Shown here: piece after piece, positions 15,841-24,416 of the stretch
How positions within the stretch are numbered: the first letter of the stretch is position 1
Layout of the letters: each line of letters starts with the position of its first letter
DNA from: Verrucomicrobiota bacterium
GTDB lineage: Bacteria; Verrucomicrobiota; Verrucomicrobiia; Opitutales; JABDGR01
Assembly (NCBI GenBank): GCA_013285985.1
Contig: JABDGR010000008.1
Location: forward strand, 1 to 39,444
DNA length: 39,444 bases
Direction: 5' to 3'
The notes under the pieces: model-generated
The model's database searches: none
Seen by the model: the letters and a program-made list of their open reading frames with translations, nothing else
Told to the model about the DNA's origin: nothing
Program-made: the position numbers and the translations under genes

Positions 15841-16472
15841 TGAAACCCATTCGAATCCTGCTGGCCGAAGACCAGACCCTCATGCGGCAGGGGCTCAAGA
15901 CCATCCTGGAGCTTGAGCCGGATTTCCGCGTGGCGGGCGAGGCGGATGACGGCCGCGCCGCCGTCAAACTCGCCCTGCAATTGCGCCCCGACATCATTCT
16001 CATGGATGTGCAGATGCCGCAATTAAACGGCGTGGAGGCCACCACCGAGATTTGCCGTTCTTGGCCCGAGGCCAAAATCATCATTCTCACCACTTTTGAC
16101 CGCGATGATTACGTTTTCCAGGGCGTGCGCGCCGGCGCCCGCGGCTATTTGTTGAAAGACCTGCCCGCGGTAAAATTGATCGAAACCATTCGCCGCGTGC
16201 AGGACGGCGAGACGTTCATCCAGCCCGAGATTGCCTCGCGTGCGCTACGCAGCGCCTTGCACTCGCCCGGCGAATTCGTGGAACCGCTTTCCGAACGCGA
16301 GCGCGAGATTCTCGTGCTGCTCGCCCAGGGTGTGCCCAACAAGGAAATCGCCGACAAACTGCACATCGCCGAAGGCACGGTCAAAAACCACGTCACCAAC
16401 ATCCTCGGCAAACTGCAGGTGCAAAACCGCACTCAGGCCGCCGATATCGCGCGCCGGCGGGGTTTGATTTAA
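15840..16472 (+). CDS. NarL/LuxR-family response regulator
   Basis: A 210-residue regulator. The receiver domain has acidic pocket E10-D11, phospho-acceptor D56 in ILMDVQMP, a Thr-Thr switch in ILTTF, and Lys in LLKDLP. The C-terminal LuxR-type helix-turn-helix has LSEREREILVLLAQG, NKEIADKLHIAEGTVKNHV and ILGKLQVQNRTQA. It is the cognate partner of the kinase encoded immediately upstream. Its DNA targets cannot be read from the window. The stop codon is five bases from that of the convergent gene, with no hairpin terminator between them. Confidence 0.95.
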   Translation: MKPIRILLAEDQTLMRQGLKTILELEPDFRVAGEADDGRAAVKLALQLRPDIILMDVQMPQLNGVEATTEICRSWPEAKIIILTTFDRDDYVFQGVRAGARGYLLKDLPAVKLIETIRRVQDGETFIQPEIASRALRSALHSPGEFVEPLSEREREILVLLAQGVPNKEIADKLHIAEGTVKNHVTNILGKLQVQNRTQAADIARRRGLI

Positions 16473-16477
16473 TTACC

Positions 16478-19231
16478 TCACGCCTGGCGCAGCAAAAAAT
16501 ACGGCTGGTTGCCGAGGGTGGGGTTGAAGCCGGGATACAGCGCCGGCCGGCTTTCGCCGCGGGCCATTTCAAAATAATAAGTCAGCGCGTAAGGCGCATC
16601 CGTATACTCTCCCGGTATCGTTGCACGGAACCCGCCGTCGGCGTCGCGGGTCATGTCCAATGTTTGCCACGCTTCGGCTTGCTGCGTATGGCGGTAGTGC
16701 AATCGCGCGGATGTGGAAACGCCATTGCTTGTCGGCGTAAGCGCAATCGCCACGGCCTGGCCGCGCTTGAACGGCGGCGGCAAAACATGCGCCAGGTTCG
16801 TAATAGGCCGTGATACCGGTCGGCCCAACGCAGTGTGCAGAAGTTCAGTAATGACTTCCTCCGGCAACCCGGTCACCGTCGGCGCGGGTGGCGCATGTTG
16901 TTCCATGGCAATGATATCTTGATCTATCGCGGCCACGCGATCACTCCAATTCCCGCGCTGGAACCACGCATCACCATAGGTCAAATCTTTCACATAAGTT
17001 ATCCCCGCCAGTTCTGCGAACTCGATCCAAATCCGTCGCGTTTCCCGGTAATTGTTCAACGCGGCCACACCCAGCGAAGGGTCGCCGGTGCGTTCGAATA
17101 ACGCGTAGATCAATGCCGTGCGAACTTTTTTGGCAAAAAACCGGCCCAGGCCGATTTGTATTTGCACATCCACCGCATAACGGCGAAAGGCCGGGTCGGC
17201 GCGTTCGGGTACGCTGTCGTGCGCTTTTTCGTAGGCGTCATTCGCTGATTGCGCGAAGTCTTCCAGCCATTGTGCGACTTCCAGCGGGGAATATTTTACC
17301 CCCGGTTTGCCTTGGAGCATTTCGTCCGCGAAATCATCGATGCGCGAAAATAATTGCGGATCGAGCGGGCTGACGGTGCCAAAGCGCCGCGGGCTGGGTG
17401 TTTCACTGGGGCCGTAGGGGTCGGGGCGCTGGGTATCCACGCTCGCGGCGTCCACGATGGACATGTTCTCGTACATTTCCGGCCAGTATTGATTGTTGGA
17501 GGCCGAGGGCATATGCGCCGTCGTCACCAACGGCAAAATGCGGCTGGCGTGGCCGAGCGATAATTCGACGCTGTTCGCCGCGTCCGCAAATTCATGGCGC
17601 AACTGCCGCGCCCAAGTCTGTTGCTGCGCCTCGGGGCTGTAAAGCATCCGGCCCCAGACACGGAAGGAGTAGCGGTATTTTTCAAAATCGCCGCCGGGCG
17701 CGCGCAATGACAAGTCGGCATAGCCATCGCGCCCGCCGGGCATGCCGGAACCCTTGCGGCCTTTGAACGAGAGCGGGTCAAAAATTTCCTGGCCGAGGCT
17801 GCCGCAGAAACTGCCCGCGCGGCTGTAGCCCGCGGCAAACACCGGGTCGCCCCATAGCAGCACGCGCTGGGTGCCGGGCCAGATGCGGTGCAAAATTCCG
17901 TATTTGCGGTCGGTGGTGAGCAAATCGCCGTAGCCATAACGCAGGAAACTGCGCGCGCCGTTGCTTTGCGCGAAGGCGCCGCCGCCGCGCGCGGCTTTGG
18001 GTTGCTCGGTCTGGCGGATGGCCGCCTGCTCGTATGGCAGGCCCATGTGTTCCGCCCATAATTTCGGCGAAATCGCCACCGGCAGGCCCGTGGCGAGCGC
18101 GACGTCGATGGTCTGCTGGTCCATGCCCTTGGCATGCATGTCCAACTCCACGCGCCGCCCGCTGCGCACCAAGCCGTCAAAAATCGTGCGCCATAAATCA
18201 TAGCTGCCCTCGGGCACGCCGCTTTCGCCGTGAATGCGGAAAGTCACGCCCGTGATGTTCGGGCATTCTTTTAAAATTATTTCGAGTGCATCGCGCGAGT
18301 AGGTCGCCTGCGTCTGGGGCGTAAGGCCGGTGATGACGTGGTTGGCGTACGGGCTGTTCGTCAACTGGTAGGCATGGGTCCACAAGCCGAGTTGGAATTC
18401 CAGGCCGCGCGCCGCTGCCTCGTCGCTGATAAAGCGCAGCATGGCAAAATTCGCGTCACGTTCCGCAATCGGCAAATTTGTGGCGGCGACCTCGTAGCCG
18501 GGCACCGAAAGCAGGAAGGGGTACGCGAAATAAAGGTAGGAATCGCGCACGCCTGTTGGCCCGTCGTAGCCCAGGCCGAAGGCCAGGTTGAAGCGGTTGA
18601 ACCGCTGCGTGGCGAGCATGGTCAGGTAACTGCGCCAGAAATCACGGTCGTTGTACCACGCCTTGTCCTCAACATCGCTGGCAAACACCCGCATCACGCT
18701 GCGGGTTCTGTTCGCGGGCCGTTCGGCGAGTGTGTTGGAGTTTGCCGGCAGCACGGCTTCAGGAATTCCTTCAAAGGCCACGGCATCCGCCAGGTCGGTC
18801 AAGGCATACATGAGCCCGCGCGCATCCGCGCCCGCCGCCGCGAGTACTGGCCGCGTGCCGAGCCGCCCGGCGGCGATGGCCAGCGCTTCAGGCTCGTTGG
18901 TTGCGATTGCTCCGGCGTCTCGCGCCAGCGGGGAATTTTTTCCTGCCACGATGATGCAGCGCGCGCCCGGCGGTGCTTCGTCGATTTTCGCCACCACGCG
19001 CACGTCGAAGTTTTTCGCGGCCAGCGCCTCGCGCAATTGTCCGATGCCCCATTGCGCCGGGGCGGACGCTGCCACCGGGTCAGCCGGGTCGGCGATGATG
19101 GCCACGACATTGCTTGTGATTCCCACCGCGGATGCTTCCGCCCCCGCGCTTGCACAGCCGCCCAAAGTTCCCCCGACCATACCCCCGGCGGTGGCCAGGC
19201 CGGTTTTGACAATAAAATCACGTCGATTCAT
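16478..19231 (-). CDS. Tat-exported lipoprotein, glycosidase-like, specificity unknown
   Basis: A protein of 917 residues. The N-terminus MNRRDFIVKTGLATAGGMV has a twin-arginine motif, and LGGC shortly after looks like a lipobox. The protein would be folded in the cytoplasm, exported by Tat and lipid-anchored. The ATG at 19231 puts this signal at the start. The next part (about 45-180) resembles the alpha/beta N-terminal domain of GH67 and GH20 enzymes, including GADARGLMYALTDLAD. The central part (RNRFNLAF-like strands, GLEFQLGLWTHAYQ, GVTFRIHGESGVPEG, VELDMHAKGMD, ISPKLWAEHMGLPYE) suggests a TIM barrel. Two beta domains follow. Candidate acids include the Glu of HGESG, but no GH family can be named with confidence. 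It may belong to the pectin programme. Confidence 0.6.
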   Translation of the reverse strand: MNRRDFIVKTGLATAGGMVGGTLGGCASAGAEASAVGITSNVVAIIADPADPVAASAPAQWGIGQLREALAAKNFDVRVVAKIDEAPPGARCIIVAGKNSPLARDAGAIATNEPEALAIAAGRLGTRPVLAAAGADARGLMYALTDLADAVAFEGIPEAVLPANSNTLAERPANRTRSVMRVFASDVEDKAWYNDRDFWRSYLTMLATQRFNRFNLAFGLGYDGPTGVRDSYLYFAYPFLLSVPGYEVAATNLPIAERDANFAMLRFISDEAAARGLEFQLGLWTHAYQLTNSPYANHVITGLTPQTQATYSRDALEIILKECPNITGVTFRIHGESGVPEGSYDLWRTIFDGLVRSGRRVELDMHAKGMDQQTIDVALATGLPVAISPKLWAEHMGLPYEQAAIRQTEQPKAARGGGAFAQSNGARSFLRYGYGDLLTTDRKYGILHRIWPGTQRVLLWGDPVFAAGYSRAGSFCGSLGQEIFDPLSFKGRKGSGMPGGRDGYADLSLRAPGGDFEKYRYSFRVWGRMLYSPEAQQQTWARQLRHEFADAANSVELSLGHASRILPLVTTAHMPSASNNQYWPEMYENMSIVDAASVDTQRPDPYGPSETPSPRRFGTVSPLDPQLFSRIDDFADEMLQGKPGVKYSPLEVAQWLEDFAQSANDAYEKAHDSVPERADPAFRRYAVDVQIQIGLGRFFAKKVRTALIYALFERTGDPSLGVAALNNYRETRRIWIEFAELAGITYVKDLTYGDAWFQRGNWSDRVAAIDQDIIAMEQHAPPAPTVTGLPEEVITELLHTALGRPVSRPITNLAHVLPPPFKRGQAVAIALTPTSNGVSTSARLHYRHTQQAEAWQTLDMTRDADGGFRATIPGEYTDAPYALTYYFEMARGESRPALYPGFNPTLGNQPYFLLRQA

Positions 19232-19370
19232 GGGGTAACGCGTAGGCAACCATCAGAGACCAAAAGTCTCCCTGGCGCAATCATGGAGGATGAGGATTTT
19301 CCTTCAGCTAATTTCTCTAAGAAACGGCTGGCTCCGGCGTCTCACAGGAAACAAACTAACTTATCACCCA

Positions 19371-20846
19371 ATGAAAACCACTCGACTCATCATTTTTCTT
19401 GCCGCCGCGCAGACCGCGCTGCTTTCCGCCCAGCCCTCGCTGACCATCTACAACCAGAACTTTGCCGTCGTGCGCGACCAGGTTCCGCTCGACCTTAAAA
19501 CCGGCGAAAACGTCGTACCCTATACGGGCGTCACCGCGCAGCTTGAGCCGGATTCCGTCGTGCTGCGCGACCCATCGGGGAAAACACCCTTCCGCATCCT
19601 CGACCAGAGTTACCGCGCCGACACGCTTTCCGTCGGCTACATGCTGCAACTTAACGAAGGGAAAACGATAGACTTCCTGGTGCGGGACAAGGATAACAAA
19701 GAATACCCGATGCAGGGCAAAATCATCCGCAGCGGGTACAACCCGGGCGGAAATTCTGAATACGGCTTCAATCCCCGTCCGGGTAGCGATACGCCCATCA
19801 TCGAGGTCGGAGGCCAGTTGCGGTTTTCCCTGCCCGGCGAACCGATTTTCCCCAAACTGGCCGACGACAGCGTGCTGAAACCCACGCTCACCTGGCGGCT
19901 CGCCGCCGACGCCCCAGTCAAACTCAACGCCGAATTAAGCTACCTCACCAACGGCTTGAGTTGGAAGGCTGCCTACAACCTCATTGCCCCGGAAAAAGGC
20001 GACAGCCTTGATTTAACCGGCTGGGTCACCTTTGAGAATAACTCCGGCAAGGAATTCAAGGACGCCACCGTCAAGCTCATGGCGGGCAACGTGAACAAAG
20101 TTCAGGACAACCAGAATTATCCCATGGCCCGGAATGCGCTCATGGCCGATGCGGCGGCTGGCGCCCCGCCCGTTACCGAAAAAGCCTTCGATGAATTCCA
20201 TCTGTACTCCCTGACGCGCCCGGTCTCCTTGCACGACCGCGAAACCAAGCAGGTCGAATTCATCCGCGCCGCCAATGTGAAGGCGGCCACCCTCTATATT
20301 TACGACGGCGCAGCGCTCAACAATTTTCGCGGCTGGGATCCTATCACCATTCGCAACAACGCGGACTACGGCACGCAGTCGAATAAAAAGGTCTGGGTCA
20401 TGCGTGAATTCAAGAACAGCAAGGAAAACGGCCTGGGCATTGCGCTGCCCGCCGGCCGCGTACGTTTCTACCGTCGCGATGATTCCGACAACAGCGTGCA
20501 GTTCGTCGGCGAAAACAACCTCGACCACACTCCCGAGGGCGAGACCGTGCGCCTCTATACCGGCGACGCCTTCGACCTGGTCGGCGAGCGCACACGCACC
20601 GAATACCAATCCGACAACCGCAACAAACAGGCCACGGAGGCTTTTGAAATCAAAGTCCGCAATCACAAAACAGAACCGGTCGAAATCCGCGTCGTCGAGC
20701 ATCTGTACCGCTGGACCAACTGGGAAATCACCGACAAATCCGACGACTTCACCAAAACCGACGCGCAAACCGTCGAGTTCCGCGTGACCCTCAAACCCGA
20801 CGAGGAAAAAACCATCACCTACCGCGTGCGTTACGATTGGAAATAA
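19371..20846 (+). CDS. exported DUF4139-family protein
   Basis: A 491-residue protein with a signal peptide (MKTTRLIIFLAAAQTALLSAQ). The start is the ATG at 19371; the longer reading frame from 19290 adds a stretch that would bury the signal. The opening LTIYNQNFAVVRDQVPLDL resembles the N-terminal part of this family. The region LNAELSYLTNGLSWKAAYNL...LTGWVTFENNSGKEFKDATVKL is typical of DUF4139, and the C-terminal part (EIRVVEHLYRWTNWEI, RVTLKPDEEKTITYRVRYDW) completes it. Members are exported beta-rich proteins of unknown role. The 139-base gap to the divergent Tat-lipoprotein gene must hold both promoters. It contains a small inverted repeat GAGAC-N5-GTCTC (19255-19269). Confidence 0.82.
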   Translation: MKTTRLIIFLAAAQTALLSAQPSLTIYNQNFAVVRDQVPLDLKTGENVVPYTGVTAQLEPDSVVLRDPSGKTPFRILDQSYRADTLSVGYMLQLNEGKTIDFLVRDKDNKEYPMQGKIIRSGYNPGGNSEYGFNPRPGSDTPIIEVGGQLRFSLPGEPIFPKLADDSVLKPTLTWRLAADAPVKLNAELSYLTNGLSWKAAYNLIAPEKGDSLDLTGWVTFENNSGKEFKDATVKLMAGNVNKVQDNQNYPMARNALMADAAAGAPPVTEKAFDEFHLYSLTRPVSLHDRETKQVEFIRAANVKAATLYIYDGAALNNFRGWDPITIRNNADYGTQSNKKVWVMREFKNSKENGLGIALPAGRVRFYRRDDSDNSVQFVGENNLDHTPEGETVRLYTGDAFDLVGERTRTEYQSDNRNKQATEAFEIKVRNHKTEPVEIRVVEHLYRWTNWEITDKSDDFTKTDAQTVEFRVTLKPDEEKTITYRVRYDWK

Positions 20847-20901
20847 ATTTTGCCGATTTGTAGCGCGGCGGCTTGACGCTGCTTTTCTCCTGCCCGACTA
20901 A

Positions 20902-22080
20902 TCATGTCTTCTCCGCCGCCAGAAACGCCCGCAGCAGCGCGTACAAATCCGGCGAATTCAGCAAAAACGAATCGTGGCCGAGGTCAGAGGTGACTTCGGC
21001 GTAAGTGGCGCGTTTGCCGGCGCGGAGCATCGCCTGCGCGATTTCCTGATTTTGCTCTTTGGGAAACAGCCAGTCCGACGTGAAGCCGACGACCAGCGCG
21101 CGCGCCGTCATGGGCTTGAAGGCGTCTTCCAGCGGTCCGTCCGGCCCGTGCAGGTCAAAGCGGTCGAGCGCCTTCGTGAAATACAGATACGTGTTCGCAT
21201 CGAAGCGGTTCACAAAGCTCTGCCCTTGGTGCTGCAAATAGCTTTCAACCTCGAACTCGACGTCGAAGTGGCCGGGCGCGTCGCCACTATTGCCGCCAGT
21301 TTCGCGTTTTGCGCGGCCAAATTTCGAGTCGAGGCTCTTGTTTGAAAGATACGTGATGTGCGCCATCATGCGCGCAACGGCCAGGCCGACGTTCGGGCCT
21401 TTGTCCGCCTCGTAATCGCCCTGGTTCCACGCCGGATCCTGCATGATCGCGCTGCGGCCCACCGCGTTGAAGGCGATGGCCTGGGCACTCTGGCGCGCGG
21501 TTGTCGCCATCGAGATGACCCCGCGCACCATTTCCGGAAAATCAATCGCCCACTGCAGCGCCATCATCCCGCCCATCGAACCACCGACCACCGCGGCGAG
21601 GCTCTCCACCCCGAGGTGCTTCACCAGTCGCGCGTGCGCACGGACCACATCGCGGATGGTCAGCGCGGGAAAATCGAGGTTATAGCGCCGGCCCGTGCGC
21701 GGGTTGGGGGAGGACGGCCCGGTCGAGCCGCGGCAGCCGCCGAGTCCGTTCGCACAAATGACGAAATATTTCCGCGTGTCGAACGGCTTGCCCGGGCCGA
21801 TGATGTTGTCCCACCAGCCGGGCTTGCGGTCTTCGGGCGCATGGCGGCCCGCGCAATGGTGGTCGCCGCTTAGGGCGTGGCAGATAAAAATGGCGTTGGT
21901 GTGCGCGGCGTTCAGCTGGCCATAAGTTTCGTAGCGCAGGGTAAATTCGGGAATTTCCGCGCCACAGTCGAACGTGAACGGCTCGCGGCAGACGAAATCC
22001 TGCGGGCGCACCACGCCCACGTCGCCTTCCTCGGCGGCGGTTTTGGACGTGGTGGCCACGGCGGTATCGTCGTCAGTCAT
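20902..22080 (-). CDS. metX: homoserine O-acetyltransferase
   Basis: A 392-residue alpha/beta hydrolase of the MetX family, which acylates L-homoserine from an acyl-CoA in methionine synthesis. The nucleophile elbow is GGSMGG with S168. The rest of the triad is D336 (FTSDWLF) and H369 (LGHDSF). Other family signatures are CHALSGDHHCAG, GWWDNIIGPGK, NGLGGCRGSTGPSS and YNLDFP. The ATG at 22080 is chosen. The earlier in-frame start at 22134 would lie only 18 bases after the SRP RNA terminator run. The genes metY and metW are not present. Acetyl- versus succinyl-CoA preference cannot be decided safely from sequence. Confidence 0.93.
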   Translation of the reverse strand: MTDDDTAVATTSKTAAEEGDVGVVRPQDFVCREPFTFDCGAEIPEFTLRYETYGQLNAAHTNAIFICHALSGDHHCAGRHAPEDRKPGWWDNIIGPGKPFDTRKYFVICANGLGGCRGSTGPSSPNPRTGRRYNLDFPALTIRDVVRAHARLVKHLGVESLAAVVGGSMGGMMALQWAIDFPEMVRGVISMATTARQSAQAIAFNAVGRSAIMQDPAWNQGDYEADKGPNVGLAVARMMAHITYLSNKSLDSKFGRAKRETGGNSGDAPGHFDVEFEVESYLQHQGQSFVNRFDANTYLYFTKALDRFDLHGPDGPLEDAFKPMTARALVVGFTSDWLFPKEQNQEIAQAMLRAGKRATYAEVTSDLGHDSFLLNSPDLYALLRAFLAAEKT

Positions 22081-22158
22081 CTGGGCAAGGATGAGGGATG
22101 ATGGCCGCCGGATGAAGTCAAATTTCGCGCCCACCCCTCGAATTTAGGCAATAAAAAA

Positions 22159-22253
22159 GCCAGGCACCCTACGGCACACATGAAGCCTGGTTACCGTTGC
22201 TCCCTTCCGGGCCTGGCGGAGTTCACCGGTTCTACGTTGCATAGGACCCGGCC
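22159..22253 (-). ncRNA. ffs: bacterial small signal recognition particle RNA (4.5S-type)
   Basis: On the minus strand the conserved SRP core CCAGGCCCGGAAGGGAGCA is present, including the GGAA tetraloop with its 5' and 3' flanks. The Ffh-binding loop lies at 22199-22213. The 5' end GCCGGGTCC pairs with the 3' end GTGCCTGGC to give the closing helix, which puts the RNA at about 95 bases. Six T residues (22158-22153) follow as a terminator. The small RNA with Ffh targets nascent membrane and exported proteins to FtsY and SecYEG. The upstream promoter is not clear. The ends are estimates from base pairing. Confidence 0.93.
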
Positions 22254-22309
22254 AATGTTGAGCTTCGCACGAATTAGCCCCGGCGGCAACCTCTAAATAA
22301 ACAGGGTTT

Positions 22310-23338
22310 TCACAGCAAATGCTTCACCAGCCCCAAAATACCCTCTTTAACCGGGGAGCGATGGTGTGAAGCCTGGCGCGCGCGTAAAATGGTTTCGCGA
22401 TTCTTGAGATACCATTCGTAGCTCTCCACAAACATTTCCTCGTTGGAATACCGGGGCTGCCAGTTGAGTTCCGCCCGGGCTTTGGTGATATCAAAATACA
22501 ACGAGCGCCCGTACATGAGCGCATGGTAAGGCCCCAGTGGCGAAAGCCCTGCCGCGCCGGCGATTTTCATCAACACCTCCGTTGGCCCCCTTGGTACGCG
22601 GCGCACCTTGGAGCCGGTTTTGGCGTGCGCGCAGAGATGTTCGAGCACCGCGCGCATCGTGCCATAACTGTCGGTGCCGCAATTATAGGAAGTTGCGCCG
22701 GGCCGTGCCGTCGCGGCCAGGCAGACCTCGACGAGGTCGTCGGCATGGACGAATTGGTAGATATTGTCGCCGTTTCCGAACACCGGCACGTTGTAGCCCG
22801 TGCGGATCCATTCAAACAAAATTTGAAAAATCCCCAGGCGGCCATGCCCCATGATGGTGCGCGGGCGAATGATGGTGACGTCTAGTCCATCGGAGGCGTA
22901 ACGCCAGCAAAGTTTTTCGCCTTCCAATTTCGCGACGCCGTACGCTTCGGCGGGTGACGGCAGCGTCTGCTCGTTCACTGGGTTCTCAGCGGGTGCGCCG
23001 TAAATGGCGCTCGAGGAAAGATAAATGACCTTCCGCAGTCCGGCTTTTTGCGCCGCGCACAGCAAATTTTCTGTGCCGGTCACGTTTACAGAGTGAAACA
23101 GTTCCTTGTCCTTTGCCAGGGGGACTTGCGCCACGCAATGGTAAACAACCTCGCATCCTTCGCACGCCCGCGCCAGTGCCACCGGGTCGCGAACATCGCC
23201 TTGTGCAAATTCAACGGAAGCAACCCGGTCGTCGGCATCCACAAGGTCGAACACCCGCACCGGCTGGCGCAGTGCGACGAGCCGGTCGCGCAACAACGCG
23301 CCAAAGTAGCCGGAACCGCCAGTGACCAGATGTTTCAT
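22310..23338 (-). CDS. extended SDR, NAD-dependent sugar epimerase/dehydratase-like
   Basis: A 342-residue extended short-chain dehydrogenase. The Rossmann motif is TGGSGYFG (6-13), the catalytic Tyr-Lys pair is Y133-K137 in YGVAKLEGEK, with the Ser pair in YLSSSAIYG. FGNGDNIYQFVHADDL is typical of nucleotide- or lipid-linked sugar epimerases. The last 45 residues are basic and end in a hydrophobic stretch. It is the last of four tightly packed genes, 10 bases after the preceding SDR gene. It may supply a keto-reduction or epimerisation step on the product of the UbiA and GMC enzymes. The substrate is not evident. Confidence 0.85.
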   Translation of the reverse strand: MKHLVTGGSGYFGALLRDRLVALRQPVRVFDLVDADDRVASVEFAQGDVRDPVALARACEGCEVVYHCVAQVPLAKDKELFHSVNVTGTENLLCAAQKAGLRKVIYLSSSAIYGAPAENPVNEQTLPSPAEAYGVAKLEGEKLCWRYASDGLDVTIIRPRTIMGHGRLGIFQILFEWIRTGYNVPVFGNGDNIYQFVHADDLVEVCLAATARPGATSYNCGTDSYGTMRAVLEHLCAHAKTGSKVRRVPRGPTEVLMKIAGAAGLSPLGPYHALMYGRSLYFDITKARAELNWQPRYSNEEMFVESYEWYLKNRETILRARQASHHRSPVKEGILGLVKHLL

Positions 23339-23348
23339 GGATAGGTGT

Positions 23349-24416
23349 TCAGAATTTGATTTTATTTTCCACGCACCAGCGCAGCGAGCGCCGCATGCCT
23401 TCCTCGAGTTTGACCATCGGGCGGTAGCCCAACTCGCGCTCGGCGCGCGCGACCGAACAGGCGATGGTCTGGTTCATTTCCGAAAGCACGTGGATTTTCT
23501 GGTGGTAAAGGCCGAGTGCTTGCAGCGTTGCGTCGCCCACGCCCGCCGCGAAGCTCGCGAGACCCGGCAGCCGCAACCGCCGGTGGGCGCATTTCTGGCC
23601 AAACTCATTTTCGAGCAATCGTTCGATGGTATCAACGATTTCGTTCATCGAATACGGACGCCGGTCGGCGATCCAGTAAAGCTGCCCGGCGGCTGCGGGG
23701 GTAAGCGCCGCCAGTTGCAGGCCCTGGCACAGGTTGTCGATGTAGCTCATCGAGCGCAGATTATTTCCGTTGCCAACAATGGGCGCCTTGCCATCGCGGA
23801 TCATCCCGAAGAACAACGTCTGGCGTGGCGGTTGAAACGGTCCATAAAACCACGGTGGGCGAATGACGACAGTTTCCAATCGGCCACGCGTGGCAAATTC
23901 CTTTGCCGCCAGTTCCAGCAGCATTTTTGAACGTCCATAGTGCCGGTACGGATGGTATGGGGAAATTTCGTCGAACAAATGGCCGGGGGGCGGATTGCCC
24001 CCGCACGGCGAATTCGAGGAGACAATCACTGCGCGCCGCACTCCGGCAGTTTCCGCCGCGGCCAAAATATTTTTCCCGCCCTCGACGTTGATTTCGTAAA
24101 ATTCGCGCACGCGCCGCGGGTGGATGATGCCGGCGGTGTGGAACAATATTGCGCCTTTCGCATTCGCGCACAATCGCGCACACGCCGCCGTGTCGCGCAA
24201 GTCGCCTTTGATAACTTCCACTTCGCCGGAAATTTTCCGCAAAGGTGTAGGGTCCTGACCCGGCAGCACCAAGGCGCGAATCCGCAGCCTTTTGTTTGGG
24301 CCGCGCAGTTGGTCGTGGTCGGCGAGTCCCTCGGCCAGTGTCTGCACCAAGCGGTAACCGAGCCAGCCCAGTGCGCCGGTGACAATGACTTGGTTGGCTG
24401 GCCAGCGGTCGTTCAC
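23349..24416 (-). CDS. extended SDR, 3-beta-HSD/epimerase-like
   Basis: A 355-residue protein. The Rossmann motif is TGALGWLG (13-20), VIVSSNSPCGG is the Ser strand, and Y160-K164 in YGRSK the catalytic pair. RPPWFYGP and MSYIDNLCQG are found in 3-beta-hydroxysteroid dehydrogenase-like SDRs and in relatives acting on lipid-linked sugars. The start is GTG at 24416 and overlaps the stop of the GMC oxidoreductase gene by four bases (GTGA), so translation is coupled. Two SDR genes in a row beside an FAD oxidoreductase suggest a two-step oxidation and reduction of a hydroxyl group. Confidence 0.83.
   Translation of the reverse strand: MNDRWPANQVIVTGALGWLGYRLVQTLAEGLADHDQLRGPNKRLRIRALVLPGQDPTPLRKISGEVEVIKGDLRDTAACARLCANAKGAILFHTAGIIHPRRVREFYEINVEGGKNILAAAETAGVRRAVIVSSNSPCGGNPPPGHLFDEISPYHPYRHYGRSKMLLELAAKEFATRGRLETVVIRPPWFYGPFQPPRQTLFFGMIRDGKAPIVGNGNNLRSMSYIDNLCQGLQLAALTPAAAGQLYWIADRRPYSMNEIVDTIERLLENEFGQKCAHRRLRLPGLASFAAGVGDATLQALGLYHQKIHVLSEMNQTIACSVARAERELGYRPMVKLEEGMRRSLRWCVENKIKF

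Noticed and set aside
19255-19269. GAGAC-N5-GTCTC inverted repeat in the divergent gap as an operator
   Set aside because: Short arms and no nearby promoter boxes of quality; kept only as a remark under the DUF4139 gene.
18338-19498. 386-residue plus-strand frame across the Tat lipoprotein N-terminus
   Set aside because: Antisense to the Tat signal region, runs into the DUF4139 gene in another frame and has no recognisable domain.
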